This document shows, one piece after another, positions 15,804 to 24,311 of a stretch of 35,412 bases of DNA. The notes under the pieces were generated by a model. The model saw only the letters and a program-made list of their open reading frames with translations. It was not told the origin of the DNA and did not search any database. Every line of letters begins with the position of its first letter. The first letter of the stretch is position 1. The position numbers were made by a program, and so were the translations under genes. The stretch lies in assembly GCA_036846645.1 (NCBI GenBank), contig DAIUBN010000009.1, forward strand, positions 1-35,412, written 5' to 3'. This DNA is from JAAYUD01 sp036846645 (GTDB lineage Bacteria > Bacteroidota > Bacteroidia > Bacteroidales > Bacteroidaceae).

Positions 15804-17641
15804 TATTAATATTTGGTGGCACAACCGAAGGAAGAAATGCCGTAGAAGTAGCTGATGAAGCTGGCACAACCTACTACTATTCTACTCGTGGCAACGAGCA
15901 GAAAATAGTTTGTGCCAATGGCTTCAGGCTCTGTGGTACGATGCAAAGGGAGGAGATAGGTTTATTTTGCAAAGAGCACGACATCCGTCTTCTTATAGAT
16001 GCCGCTCACCCTTTTGCTGTAAACGTCCACCAAAATATAATACAAACGGCCCAATTTCTGAAGATTCCCGCTATAAGATATGAAAGACAATATCCACAAA
16101 GGGATAAGTCTATCATCTGGTGCAAAGACTATGAAACAGCTATCGGCAAACTGAAAGAGTATCATATTCAAAGATTACTTGCTCTTACTGGTGTCCAGAC
16201 GATAGAACGACTCTTGCTCTATTGGAAAGATTACGACTGTTGGTTTCGTATTCTTCAACGGCAAGAATCTTTGAGAACAGCTATTGAACAAGGTTTTCCT
16301 AAAAATAAATTAGTTTATTATAGAGATGTTGACAATACAGAATCATTGATTCAACAGATTCGTCCAGAAGCAATTCTCACTAAAGAGAGCGGTGAGAGTG
16401 GAGGTTTCGAAGATAAAATTGCGGCCGCAAAGAAGGCTGGCATCCCTGTCTTTGCTATCGAACGTCCTCTCCTCCCCGATGGTTTTATTACTGTAGAAGG
16501 AAAACATGGACTACGAAAGAATATAGAACAGCTGTTACCTGAATTTTTCCCTCTCAAAACAGGATATACTACCGGTTCTTGTGCGACTGCAGCAGCAAAA
16601 GCTGCACTCTATACACTTATCAATAAAAAAACTATAGAGCTAATAGATTGGCAACTTCCCGATGGAGAGAAACTGACAATGCACATCTTCAACACAAGAC
16701 AAACTGCCGACTCTGCAACTTGCTCAGTGCTCAAAGATGCTGGAGACGATCCTGATATCACCAATGGATTAGAAATACAAGCCACAGTGCGTTTACTTTA
16801 TCGTCCGCAAAGCACAGAGAATGATATGCTCATCGAACCTCAATTTATCTTTAAAGGTGGCGAGGGTGTAGGTACAGTCACCCTACCTGGATTAGGGTTA
16901 CCAGTAGACGGTCCTGCTATCAACGAAATGCCCCGACAGATGATTCAACAGAATTTATTGCAAGTACTAAATGAGTATCAAATAAACCCTTGTGATGTTG
17001 AAGTAACTATATCTGTACCCAAAGGTCTTGAAGTAGCCCAAAAGACATTCAATCCACGGCTTGGAGTAGTAGGTGGCATTTCGATTATCGGTACAAGCGG
17101 TATTGTAAAACCATTCTCCACCGAGGCGTTCATCAATTCGATACGAAAAGAAATGGAAGTGGGGATAGCTAGTGGAACAAGCCGTATTGTCATCAACTCT
17201 GGAGCGAAAAGCGAAAATTTCTTGCGAAATTATTTTTCCGAATTGCCACAGCAAGCATTTGTACACTACGGCAACTATATTGGCGAGACACTCAAAATAG
17301 CTGGCGAATTGAATGTTAAGTCGCTAACCATGGGGTTGATGATAGGTAAAGCTGTAAAATTGGCGGAGGGCAACTTAGATACACACAGTAAAAAAGTAAT
17401 GATGAACAAATCATTCATTTCTTCTATCGCGAGTGAAGCAGGATGCCAATCATGTACATTGAAGAACATTGAAAATATGATATTGGCAAGAGATTTATGG
17501 AAATTACTCACTCCAAAGGAAATGGATAGTTTCTGTAAATTACTCATAGCTCATTGTCACAAATATTGTGATATACTACTGCCACATGGTGTTTTAGATA
17601 TTAAACTAATCTCGGAAGAAGGCAAAATTCTGCCAGAATAG
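15800..17641 (+). CDS. cbiJD: CbiJ-CbiD fusion: precorrin-6A reductase / C1-methyltransferase
   Basis: A 613-residue fusion. Residues 1 to about 250 resemble CbiJ/CobK, the pyridine-nucleotide-dependent reductase. They begin with ILIFGGTTEGR and contain DAAHPFAVNVHQN and AILTKESGESGGFEDKI. From Lys253 the CbiD domain starts with its hallmark KTGYTTGSCATAAAKAAL and carries GGEGVGTVTLPGLGLPVDGP near 354-373. CbiD methylates C1 of cobalt-precorrin-5B, and CbiJ reduces the resulting cobalt-precorrin-6A, so the two steps are consecutive. It overlaps cbiGF by 4 nt, and 32 nt separate it from cbiA. Confidence 0.92.
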   Translation: MILIFGGTTEGRNAVEVADEAGTTYYYSTRGNEQKIVCANGFRLCGTMQREEIGLFCKEHDIRLLIDAAHPFAVNVHQNIIQTAQFLKIPAIRYERQYPQRDKSIIWCKDYETAIGKLKEYHIQRLLALTGVQTIERLLLYWKDYDCWFRILQRQESLRTAIEQGFPKNKLVYYRDVDNTESLIQQIRPEAILTKESGESGGFEDKIAAAKKAGIPVFAIERPLLPDGFITVEGKHGLRKNIEQLLPEFFPLKTGYTTGSCATAAAKAALYTLINKKTIELIDWQLPDGEKLTMHIFNTRQTADSATCSVLKDAGDDPDITNGLEIQATVRLLYRPQSTENDMLIEPQFIFKGGEGVGTVTLPGLGLPVDGPAINEMPRQMIQQNLLQVLNEYQINPCDVEVTISVPKGLEVAQKTFNPRLGVVGGISIIGTSGIVKPFSTEAFINSIRKEMEVGIASGTSRIVINSGAKSENFLRNYFSELPQQAFVHYGNYIGETLKIAGELNVKSLTMGLMIGKAVKLAEGNLDTHSKKVMMNKSFISSIASEAGCQSCTLKNIENMILARDLWKLLTPKEMDSFCKLLIAHCHKYCDILLPHGVLDIKLISEEGKILPE

Positions 17642-17673
17642 TCTGGAAATAACAATATATACTATTTTTCGAT

Positions 17674-19002
17674 ATGACAGCACAGTTATTAATAGGAGGT
17701 ACCAATTCGGGATGTGGCAAGACTACTTTCAGCATTGGACTACTAAGGGTTCTCAAGAGAAAAGGATTGGTGGTACAACCTTTCAAATGCGGGCCCGATT
17801 ATATCGATAAACATTATCACGCTTTAGCTTCAAAGCGTGAACCAATCAATCTCGATTCTTGGATGTCATCTCAATCTCATCTGAAAAATATCTACGAAAG
17901 GTACGGGAACTCGGCAGACGTCTGCCTCACCGAAGGCGTCATGGGAATCTTTGACGGTTATAACAAGTCAGAAGGCAGTAGTGCAGAAATTGCTATGTTA
18001 CTCGACATCCCCGTCATATTATTGATTAATGCCCACAGCATGGCCTATTCAGCCGCACCAATTATCTATGGTTTCCGTCATTTCTGTTCACGACTCAAAA
18101 TAGCTGGTGTCATCTTCAACCAAACTAGTTCGATGGGACATAATGAATATTTGCTCGAAGCTTGCCATGATGTGGGAGTCGAATGTTTTGGCTGTCTACC
18201 TCGAATCAAAGACATAGAGATTCCGTCACGCCATTTGGGACTAACACTCGAAAAGAATCTACAGATAGAACAACTCATTGACACGATTGCCGACCAAATA
18301 GAACATCATATCGATGTCGATCGATTATTGGCTTGTTGCACCATTAAAGAAAAAAGAGAAAAAGATATGATCTCCTCTACTTCTTCAATCAGTAAAACCA
18401 TGAAAATTGCAATAGCAAAAGATGAAGCCTTCAACTTTACATACCAAGAAAATATCGACAGATTGAAGAAATTGGGAGTAATCACCTATTTTAGTCCTAT
18501 GACCGACAAACAACTTCCTGCTGCGGATTTGGTATATCTTCCAGGAGGTTATCCCGAATTTTATCTGAAACAGCTAAGCCTCAACACCGAAATGCAAACA
18601 TCTATACGTAGATATATAGAAATGAACGGCAAAGTACTGGCAGAATGCGGCGGTATGATGTATCTCTGTCACTCCATTATAGGATTAGATGGAAAAGAAT
18701 ATACCATGACAAACATCTTCCAACAAACAGCCACTATGCAACAGATGCGTCTTCATCTTGGATATCGAAGATTCAATTACCATCAGATGGAATGGAGAGG
18801 GCATGAATTTCATTATTCTTCTCTTATAAACAACGATACAAGCAAGGTAGAACAAGTGATGCAATACAATGCAAAAGGGCTTCCTACAAATACTGCCCTC
18901 TTTCGCTATAAGAATGCCATAGCAAGCTACACCCACCTATATTGGGGTGAAAACAATATTCTTCAATTATTCGAACATCCTTTTACTAGTCATATTTGCT
19001 AA
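17674..19002 (+). CDS. cbiA: Cobyrinate a,c-diamide synthase
   Basis: A 442-residue glutamine-dependent, ATP-using amidase that amidates the a and c side chains of cobyrinic acid. The N-terminal P-loop GGTNSGCGKTT is at 8-18, followed by PFKCGPDYID near 35-44 and GVMGIFDGY near 90. The C-terminal glutamine amidotransferase domain has the nucleophile Cys325 in LAECGGMMYL and ends with the THLYWGENN segment containing the catalytic-triad His. Length is normal. It is preceded by 32 nt with no good promoter, so it probably belongs to the upstream operon. Confidence 0.94.
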   Translation: MTAQLLIGGTNSGCGKTTFSIGLLRVLKRKGLVVQPFKCGPDYIDKHYHALASKREPINLDSWMSSQSHLKNIYERYGNSADVCLTEGVMGIFDGYNKSEGSSAEIAMLLDIPVILLINAHSMAYSAAPIIYGFRHFCSRLKIAGVIFNQTSSMGHNEYLLEACHDVGVECFGCLPRIKDIEIPSRHLGLTLEKNLQIEQLIDTIADQIEHHIDVDRLLACCTIKEKREKDMISSTSSISKTMKIAIAKDEAFNFTYQENIDRLKKLGVITYFSPMTDKQLPAADLVYLPGGYPEFYLKQLSLNTEMQTSIRRYIEMNGKVLAECGGMMYLCHSIIGLDGKEYTMTNIFQQTATMQQMRLHLGYRRFNYHQMEWRGHEFHYSSLINNDTSKVEQVMQYNAKGLPTNTALFRYKNAIASYTHLYWGENNILQLFEHPFTSHIC

Positions 19003-19028
19003 GATTGCGATAATTTTCTGTAAATTTG
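18995..19028 (+). promoter_or_regulatory. Possible internal promoter ahead of cbiP
   Basis: TAAATTTG at 19021-19028 fits the TAnnTTTG -7 element. TTTG at 18995-18998 lies 22 nt upstream, slightly longer than usual. The -33 candidate is inside the cbiA tail. It could give separate expression of the late (nucleotide-loop) genes, needed for cobinamide salvage. Confidence 0.4.
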
Positions 19029-19051
19029 TAACTTAATTCAGTATGTAAATC

Positions 19052-20593
19052 ATGAATAGAAAAGAGAAACTTCATCCTATTATGTTTGCCGGTACAGGAA
19101 GTGACGTAGGGAAAAGCATCATTGCAACAGCTTTCTGCCGTATCTTTCTGCAAGATGGATACTCTCCAGCTCCTTTCAAAGCTCAAAATATGGCGCTCAA
19201 CTCTTATGCTACTCCTGAAGGACTTGAGATTGGTCGTGCTCAGGCTGTTCAGGCAGAAGCGGCTCATGTGCCATGCCATACTGATATGAATCCACTATTG
19301 CTGAAACCCTCTTCTGATCATACTTCGCAAGTGGTGCTGAACGGCAAACCTATCGGCAATAGAAATGCTTGCGAATATTTCAAAACAGAAGGACGCGATG
19401 AATTGCGAAAAGAAGTGAACCATGCTTTCGACCAACTCTCTACCCGCTATAACCCTATCGTGATGGAAGGAGCCGGCAGTATAGCCGAAATCAATCTGAA
19501 AGAGGTGGACATTGTAAATCTGCCTATGGCTGTTCATGCAGGAGCAGATATCATATTGGTAGCCGATATCGATCGAGGAGGAGTATTTGCCAGCGTATAT
19601 GGTACAGTGATGTTGCTACCACCCGAAGAGAGAAAATATATAAAAGGCATACTCATCAATAAATTCAGGGGCGACATGTCGCTCTTCGAACCGGGAGTAA
19701 AGATGATTGAAGACTTATGCCATATTCCAGTATTGGGCGTGGTACCTTACTTTAAAGATATTCATATCGAGGAAGAAGACTCTGTTATGCTCAACAATAA
19801 GAACACCGCAACAATGGCTGGAAAAATAAATATCGCAGTGATATTATTGCGCCACATGTCCAACTTCACTGATTTTGATGCACTAGAAAGAGACGAAAGA
19901 GTACATTTATTCTATACCAACAATACAGAAGAAATATCAAAAGCCAACATTATACTGATACCTGGTAGCAAAAGTACTTTATCCGACTTATACGAACTAC
20001 GCCGCAACGGAGTAGTACAGGCCATCCTTCGTGCTAGCCATGACGGAGCTACTGTGATGGGAATTTGTGGCGGCTACCAGATGATGGGACTCGAGATAAC
20101 AGACTCAGAACATGTAGAAGGGAATATTGAAAGAATGCCAGGATTAGGATTACTACCAGTTAGCACAGAGATTTGTGCCCATAAGGTGACACGTCAAGTT
20201 GATTTCCACTTCCAGGCTACCGACGTTGTGTGCAAAGGATACGATATACACATGGGCAAAACAGTTCCAACGGATGGGAATGCATCGCCACTCAATCATT
20301 TTATCGATGACGGCAAAGCAGACGGATATATAATAGACAATAAATGTATGGGAACCTACATTCATGGTATTCTCGATAATGCAACAGTAGTAGATTATCT
20401 GCTGAAGCCTTATTTGAATGTATCTGAAAAACGGACTCCGTTCGATTATGCTTCCTACAAAGAAGAGCAATACGACAAACTTGCCGAACATGTCAGAAAG
20501 TATGTCGACATACCTTATATATATAACATTCTAAAAGGAAAACATATAGATGAAACAAATCATATTGATAACAGGGGGAGCGCGATCGGGTAA
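19052..20593 (+). CDS. cbiP: Cobyric acid synthase
   Basis: A 513-residue glutamine-dependent amidase that converts adenosylcobyrinic acid a,c-diamide to adenosylcobyric acid by four amidations. The P-loop GTGSDVGKS is at 14-22 (starting in FAGTGS). FKAQNMALNS near 44-53 and VADIDRGGVFASVYGT near 169-184 are strongly diagnostic. The amidotransferase nucleophile is Cys339 in VMGICGGYQMMG, and the GTYIHGILDN segment near 434-443 supplies the triad His. The last 44 nt overlap the cobU start in another frame. Confidence 0.95.
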   Translation: MNRKEKLHPIMFAGTGSDVGKSIIATAFCRIFLQDGYSPAPFKAQNMALNSYATPEGLEIGRAQAVQAEAAHVPCHTDMNPLLLKPSSDHTSQVVLNGKPIGNRNACEYFKTEGRDELRKEVNHAFDQLSTRYNPIVMEGAGSIAEINLKEVDIVNLPMAVHAGADIILVADIDRGGVFASVYGTVMLLPPEERKYIKGILINKFRGDMSLFEPGVKMIEDLCHIPVLGVVPYFKDIHIEEEDSVMLNNKNTATMAGKINIAVILLRHMSNFTDFDALERDERVHLFYTNNTEEISKANIILIPGSKSTLSDLYELRRNGVVQAILRASHDGATVMGICGGYQMMGLEITDSEHVEGNIERMPGLGLLPVSTEICAHKVTRQVDFHFQATDVVCKGYDIHMGKTVPTDGNASPLNHFIDDGKADGYIIDNKCMGTYIHGILDNATVVDYLLKPYLNVSEKRTPFDYASYKEEQYDKLAEHVRKYVDIPYIYNILKGKHIDETNHIDNRGSAIG

Positions 20594-21062
20594 AAGCAGC
20601 TATGCTGAACATTTGGCTCTATCGCTTTCCCCCCAACCTATTTATATGGCTACTGCCCGGATATGGGACGAGGAGTTCAGACAACGGGTATTACGTCATC
20701 AAGCCAATAGAGGCGATGAATGGACCAATATAGAAGAAGATAAGTCGCTAAGCCGCCATGATGTGAATGGCAGAATAGTGCTGATAGACTGTGTGACATT
20801 ATGGTGCACCAACTTCTTCTTCGACCTCCATTCGGATATTGAAGCTGCACTCAAAGCTGCAAAAAAGGAATTCGAACTATTTACAGCACAAGATGCCACC
20901 TTTATCTTCGTGACCAACGAGATTGGTATGTGCGGCACTTCTGAAAACGAACTACAACGAAAATTTACAGATATGCAGGGATGGATGAACCAATATATCG
21001 CTTCCAAAGCCGATAAAGTAGTATTGATGGTATCGGGCATCCCTGTCACAATAAAACAATAA
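20550..21062 (+). CDS. cobU: Adenosylcobinamide kinase / adenosylcobinamide-phosphate guanylyltransferase
   Basis: A 170-residue bifunctional enzyme that phosphorylates adenosylcobinamide and then transfers GMP to give AdoCbi-GDP. The P-loop GGARSGKS lies at 9-16, so the ATG at 20550, inside the cbiP coding region, must be used. YMATARIWDEEFRQR and RHQANRGDEWTNIEE carry the conserved kinase/GTP residues, with the active-site His in the RHQ motif. TNEIGMC near 125-131 is the usual late motif. The 44-nt overlap with cbiP means the P-loop and the cbiP C-terminus are read from the same DNA in different frames. Confidence 0.94.
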   Translation: MKQIILITGGARSGKSSYAEHLALSLSPQPIYMATARIWDEEFRQRVLRHQANRGDEWTNIEEDKSLSRHDVNGRIVLIDCVTLWCTNFFFDLHSDIEAALKAAKKEFELFTAQDATFIFVTNEIGMCGTSENELQRKFTDMQGWMNQYIASKADKVVLMVSGIPVTIKQ

Positions 21063-21069
21063 TCAAACC

Positions 21070-22107
21070 ATGAGAACATTCAGTATCAATCACCCCGACA
21101 ATCAGATAGAAGCTTCACTGCAAGACAAAATCAACAATCTGACCAAACCCAAAGGTTCGCTAGGCACACTCGAAGAACTGGCACTACAAATTGGACTGGT
21201 GCAGCAAACGCTTTCGCCCGAATTAAGAAAGCCTCAGAATATTATCTTTGCCGCCGACCATGGGATAGTAGAAGAAGGAGTAAGTCTGTCGCCCAAAGAA
21301 ATAACTTGGCAACAAATCAGCAACTTCCTTCATGGCGGTGCGGGTATCAACTTCTTATGCCGTCAGCATGGCTTCGAACTTAAAATAGTAGATGCCGGAG
21401 TAGATTACGACCTGCCTTACGATAAAGGCATCATCAACAAGAAGGTGCGCCGTGGCACCCGCAGCTATCTGCACGAAGCAGCAATGACTACCGAAGAAAT
21501 GAACCAATGCATTAAGCATGGCTCCGAAATCGTAAAGAAGTGCTACCAGGAAGGGAGCAACATCTTAAGTTTTGGCGAGATGGGGATTGGCAATACTTCT
21601 TCATCTTCGCTATGGATGCACTACTTTACCGGCATATCGCTTGATAAGTGTGTTGGTGCCGGAAGCGGACTGGACAATAAAGGTATACAACACAAATATG
21701 AGATATTGCAACAATCGGTAGAAAATTATAAAGGAGATGGTTCTGACGAAGACATTATACGCTACTTCGGCGGACTGGAGATGGTAATGGCTGTGGGAGC
21801 AATGCTACAAGCTGCCGAACTGAAGATGCTGATATTGGTAGATGGTTTTATTATGACCAACTGTATACTAGCGGCTTCGAAACTCTATCCAGCTGTACTT
21901 GACTACGCTATCTTTGGACATTGCGGCGACGAGACAGGACATAAACTGGTGCTCGACTATCTCGGTGCACATCCGCTGCTCTATCTGGGCTTACGATTGG
22001 GCGAAGGAAGCGGTGCGGTATGCTCCTATCCTATCGTACAATCGGCTGTAAGAATGATTAACGAGATGGACAACTTTGCCCATGCTTCTATCACTAAATA
22101 TTTTTGA
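21070..22107 (+). CDS. cobT: Nicotinate-nucleotide:dimethylbenzimidazole phosphoribosyltransferase
   Basis: A 345-residue enzyme that makes alpha-ribazole phosphate from nicotinate mononucleotide and a lower-ligand base. LTKPKGSLGTLEELA near 18-32, FAADHGIVEEGVS near 59-71 and FGEMGIGNTSSSS near 167-179 are family signatures. The catalytic Glu is close to residue 312 in LRLGEGSGA. It sits 7 nt after cobU and overlaps cobS by 4 nt. The sequence does not show which base it activates; no base-synthesis (bza or bluB) gene is present in the window. Confidence 0.95.
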   Translation: MRTFSINHPDNQIEASLQDKINNLTKPKGSLGTLEELALQIGLVQQTLSPELRKPQNIIFAADHGIVEEGVSLSPKEITWQQISNFLHGGAGINFLCRQHGFELKIVDAGVDYDLPYDKGIINKKVRRGTRSYLHEAAMTTEEMNQCIKHGSEIVKKCYQEGSNILSFGEMGIGNTSSSSLWMHYFTGISLDKCVGAGSGLDNKGIQHKYEILQQSVENYKGDGSDEDIIRYFGGLEMVMAVGAMLQAAELKMLILVDGFIMTNCILAASKLYPAVLDYAIFGHCGDETGHKLVLDYLGAHPLLYLGLRLGEGSGAVCSYPIVQSAVRMINEMDNFAHASITKYF

Positions 22108-22868
22108 TGATGAAGGACTTCTATGCTGCACTGATTTTCTTTACACGACTTCCATTCTGGAAGTTTCTGAAAGTACCCGATGAGAGTTTCAAGCACGTTG
22201 TGCCCTATTGGCCGGTAGTGGGACTGCTCACCGGAGGCTGTATGGCAGGCGTACTATGGCTTGCCGCACAGGTCTTTCCTTATCCGATTGCTGTGATGAT
22301 TGCCATATTGAGCAGACTGCTCATCACCGGTGCACTGCATGAAGACGGACTGGCCGACTTTTGCGACGGATTTGGTGGCGGCACCAGCAGAGAACGCATT
22401 CTAGCCATTATGAAAGATTCACATATCGGCACCTACGGCGTCATCGGACTGATATTCTACTTTCTGCTTTTCTGGTCGATGTTGAAATCTATCGATCTCA
22501 GTCTGGCATGCCCTACTATTATTGTAGCAGATGTATGGTCAAAATACAACTCTTCGCAAATCATCAACTTCCTACCCTACGCCCGCAAAGAAGAAGAGAG
22601 CAAGATAAAGACCATCTACAGCAAGATGAGTTTCAAAGAATGTATCATCGGTGCTGTTATCGCACTGCCTACCTTATTCTTACTGATGCCTGGCAAATAT
22701 TGGCACATCATTGTCTATCCGTTAGTGATGTGTTTCTTCTTGATACGCCTGATGAAGAAAAGACTCGGAGGATATACTGGTGACTGTTGCGGAGCCCTGT
22801 TTTTGCTCAACGAACTGGCTTTCTATATCGGAATGATGATAGCAATCAACTTATATGTAGAGCCATGA
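22104..22868 (+). CDS. cobS: Adenosylcobinamide-GDP ribazoletransferase (cobalamin synthase)
   Basis: A 254-residue inner-membrane protein that joins AdoCbi-GDP to alpha-ribazole (phosphate). The acidic motif HEDGLADFCDGFGGG near 78-92, which binds Mg2+, and the following SHIGTYGVIGL stretch near 108-118 are diagnostic. TRLPFW occurs at the expected N-terminal position. Hydrophobic helices fill the middle and C-terminal parts. It overlaps cobT upstream (4 nt) and cobC downstream (4 nt, ATGA), so the three are translationally coupled. Confidence 0.94.
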   Translation: MMMKDFYAALIFFTRLPFWKFLKVPDESFKHVVPYWPVVGLLTGGCMAGVLWLAAQVFPYPIAVMIAILSRLLITGALHEDGLADFCDGFGGGTSRERILAIMKDSHIGTYGVIGLIFYFLLFWSMLKSIDLSLACPTIIVADVWSKYNSSQIINFLPYARKEEESKIKTIYSKMSFKECIIGAVIALPTLFLLMPGKYWHIIVYPLVMCFFLIRLMKKRLGGYTGDCCGALFLLNELAFYIGMMIAINLYVEP

Positions 22869-23392
22869 GAATAACTCTCGTCAGACATACTTCGACCGAT
22901 GTGCCCAAAGGCGTTTGCTACGGACAAACCGACGTGCCCCTTAGAAAGAGTTTTGAAGACGAAGCTGCAGAGAGCTATCTACATATCAAAGATATTGAAT
23001 TCGACAAAGTATATACCAGTCCGCTATCCCGATGCACCAAGTTGGCCGACTATTGCGGCTACCCCGATGCCGAGAGAGACAGCCGACTGTTGGAAATGAA
23101 TTTCGGCGAATGGGAGATGAAATGTTACGATGAGATCGACGATCCTAACTTGCAAACCTACTTTGACGACTATCTGCATACACCTGCCACTGGAGGTGAG
23201 TCTTTCGAAATGCAATATCGTCGGGTTTCTGAATTTCTGGATGAACTACAAAAGAAGAATGCCGAAAGAGTAGCCATTTTTACTCATGGCGGTGTTATTG
23301 CCTGTGCACTGCTCTATGCCAAAGTATATACTGTCGAAGAAGTATTCTACCATTCTGCCCAATATGGAGAATGTGTCGATATCAGGCTATGA
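22865..23392 (+). CDS. cobC: Alpha-ribazole phosphatase, histidine phosphatase family
   Basis: A 175-residue phosphoglycerate-mutase-like phosphatase that removes phosphate from alpha-ribazole 5'-phosphate or adenosylcobalamin 5'-phosphate. I chose the ATG at 22865, not an upstream in-frame ATG at 22787. It begins directly with MRITLVRHTST, which puts the phospho-accepting His at residue 8, and it overlaps the cobS stop in the usual ATGA fashion. GVCYGQTDVPL, LLEMNFGEWE and the second catalytic His near 141 (FTHGG) complete the active site. The gene ends tail to tail with cbiB, overlapping it by 11 nt. Confidence 0.93.
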   Translation: MRITLVRHTSTDVPKGVCYGQTDVPLRKSFEDEAAESYLHIKDIEFDKVYTSPLSRCTKLADYCGYPDAERDSRLLEMNFGEWEMKCYDEIDDPNLQTYFDDYLHTPATGGESFEMQYRRVSEFLDELQKKNAERVAIFTHGGVIACALLYAKVYTVEEVFYHSAQYGECVDIRL

Positions 23393-24311
23393 GCCACCAC
23401 ACTCCGATAACGATAAGCAACATCACAATCTCTACCTTTTCGTTGACATTAACAGCCGTCTGCATGTCGGTCTTGTCTAGTGGGCGATCATTAGTGCCGA
23501 TGAAGGGCTTCTCTATCCGCTCGCCAAAATAAATATGTGTGCCACCAAACTGACAATTGAGTATTCCTGCAAGTGCCGACTCGGGATAGCCCGAATTGGG
23601 ACTGGCATGCTGGTGACCAAACTTTCTGACAAATGAAAGCAAGCCAGGTCTACCCACTACCAGCACCATCAAGAATGCAGTGAGACGAGCCGGGATATAA
23701 TTGGCCACATCATCCATCCGTGCCGCTACTTTACCAAAATAAAGATAGCGCTGAGTGCGGTAACCTATCATCGAATCGAGTGTGTTGACCATCTTATAGG
23801 CTACCATTCCAGGTACGCCTAGCAACATCAGCCAGAAGAGAGGAGCCACTACCCCATCACTCAGATTTTCGGCCAATGTTTCAAGTGCGGCCTTACGTAT
23901 TTCTTGATCGGAAAGTTGAGAAGTATCTCGTCCCACAATACGCGCCACTTGTTTGCGTCCCTCTTCGATCGAACGATCCAAGGCCTTGAATACCATTTCG
24001 ACTTCGTTGATGAGAGTGGTCCCAGCCAAACAATAATAAATCAGTATTGCAGATAAAATCCAGCTTACCATTTGAAGAGAATGACCAAACAAATGCAGCA
24101 ATACAAACGAAGTGAGGACATAAATGCCCACTACAAGAACAATGGACAAGAGTGCACCTTTCAACACCAGATGCGTGCCTCTGTTGTAGCGACGCTCACC
24201 CCAGGCAATCATCTTGCCGAAACCTACCACAGGATGCGGTAACCATGACGGATCACCAAATAGCTTGTCGGCTATCCAACCTATGATCAATGTGAAACTA
24301 AGTGCAACCAT
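23382..24311 (-). CDS. cbiB: Adenosylcobinamide-phosphate synthase
   Basis: A 309-residue inner-membrane enzyme that attaches aminopropanol phosphate to adenosylcobyric acid. Family marks are IADKLFGDPSWLPHPVVGFG near 13-32, GRDTSQLSDQEIRKAALETL near 127-146 followed by AENLSDGVVAPLFW, and the YKMVNTLDSMIGYR segment near 172-185. Several hydrophobic helices are evident. It overlaps the upstream cobD gene by 25 nt and the convergent cobC by 11 nt. With CobD it forms the side arm of the pathway encoded on the other strand. Confidence 0.95.
   Translation of the reverse strand: MVALSFTLIIGWIADKLFGDPSWLPHPVVGFGKMIAWGERRYNRGTHLVLKGALLSIVLVVGIYVLTSFVLLHLFGHSLQMVSWILSAILIYYCLAGTTLINEVEMVFKALDRSIEEGRKQVARIVGRDTSQLSDQEIRKAALETLAENLSDGVVAPLFWLMLLGVPGMVAYKMVNTLDSMIGYRTQRYLYFGKVAARMDDVANYIPARLTAFLMVLVVGRPGLLSFVRKFGHQHASPNSGYPESALAGILNCQFGGTHIYFGERIEKPFIGTNDRPLDKTDMQTAVNVNEKVEIVMLLIVIGVWWLIA

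Noticed and set aside
22787..22864. Upstream ATG extending CobC by 26 residues
   Set aside because: The extension lies inside cobS and has no phosphatase character; the ATG at 22865 starts directly at the RH catalytic motif and overlaps the cobS stop as ATGA.
21070..24311. Apparently higher GC in the cobT-cobS-cobC-cbiB stretch as a sign of transfer
   Set aside because: Judged by eye only; the genes fit the operon and overlap smoothly with neighbours, so I do not claim a foreign origin.
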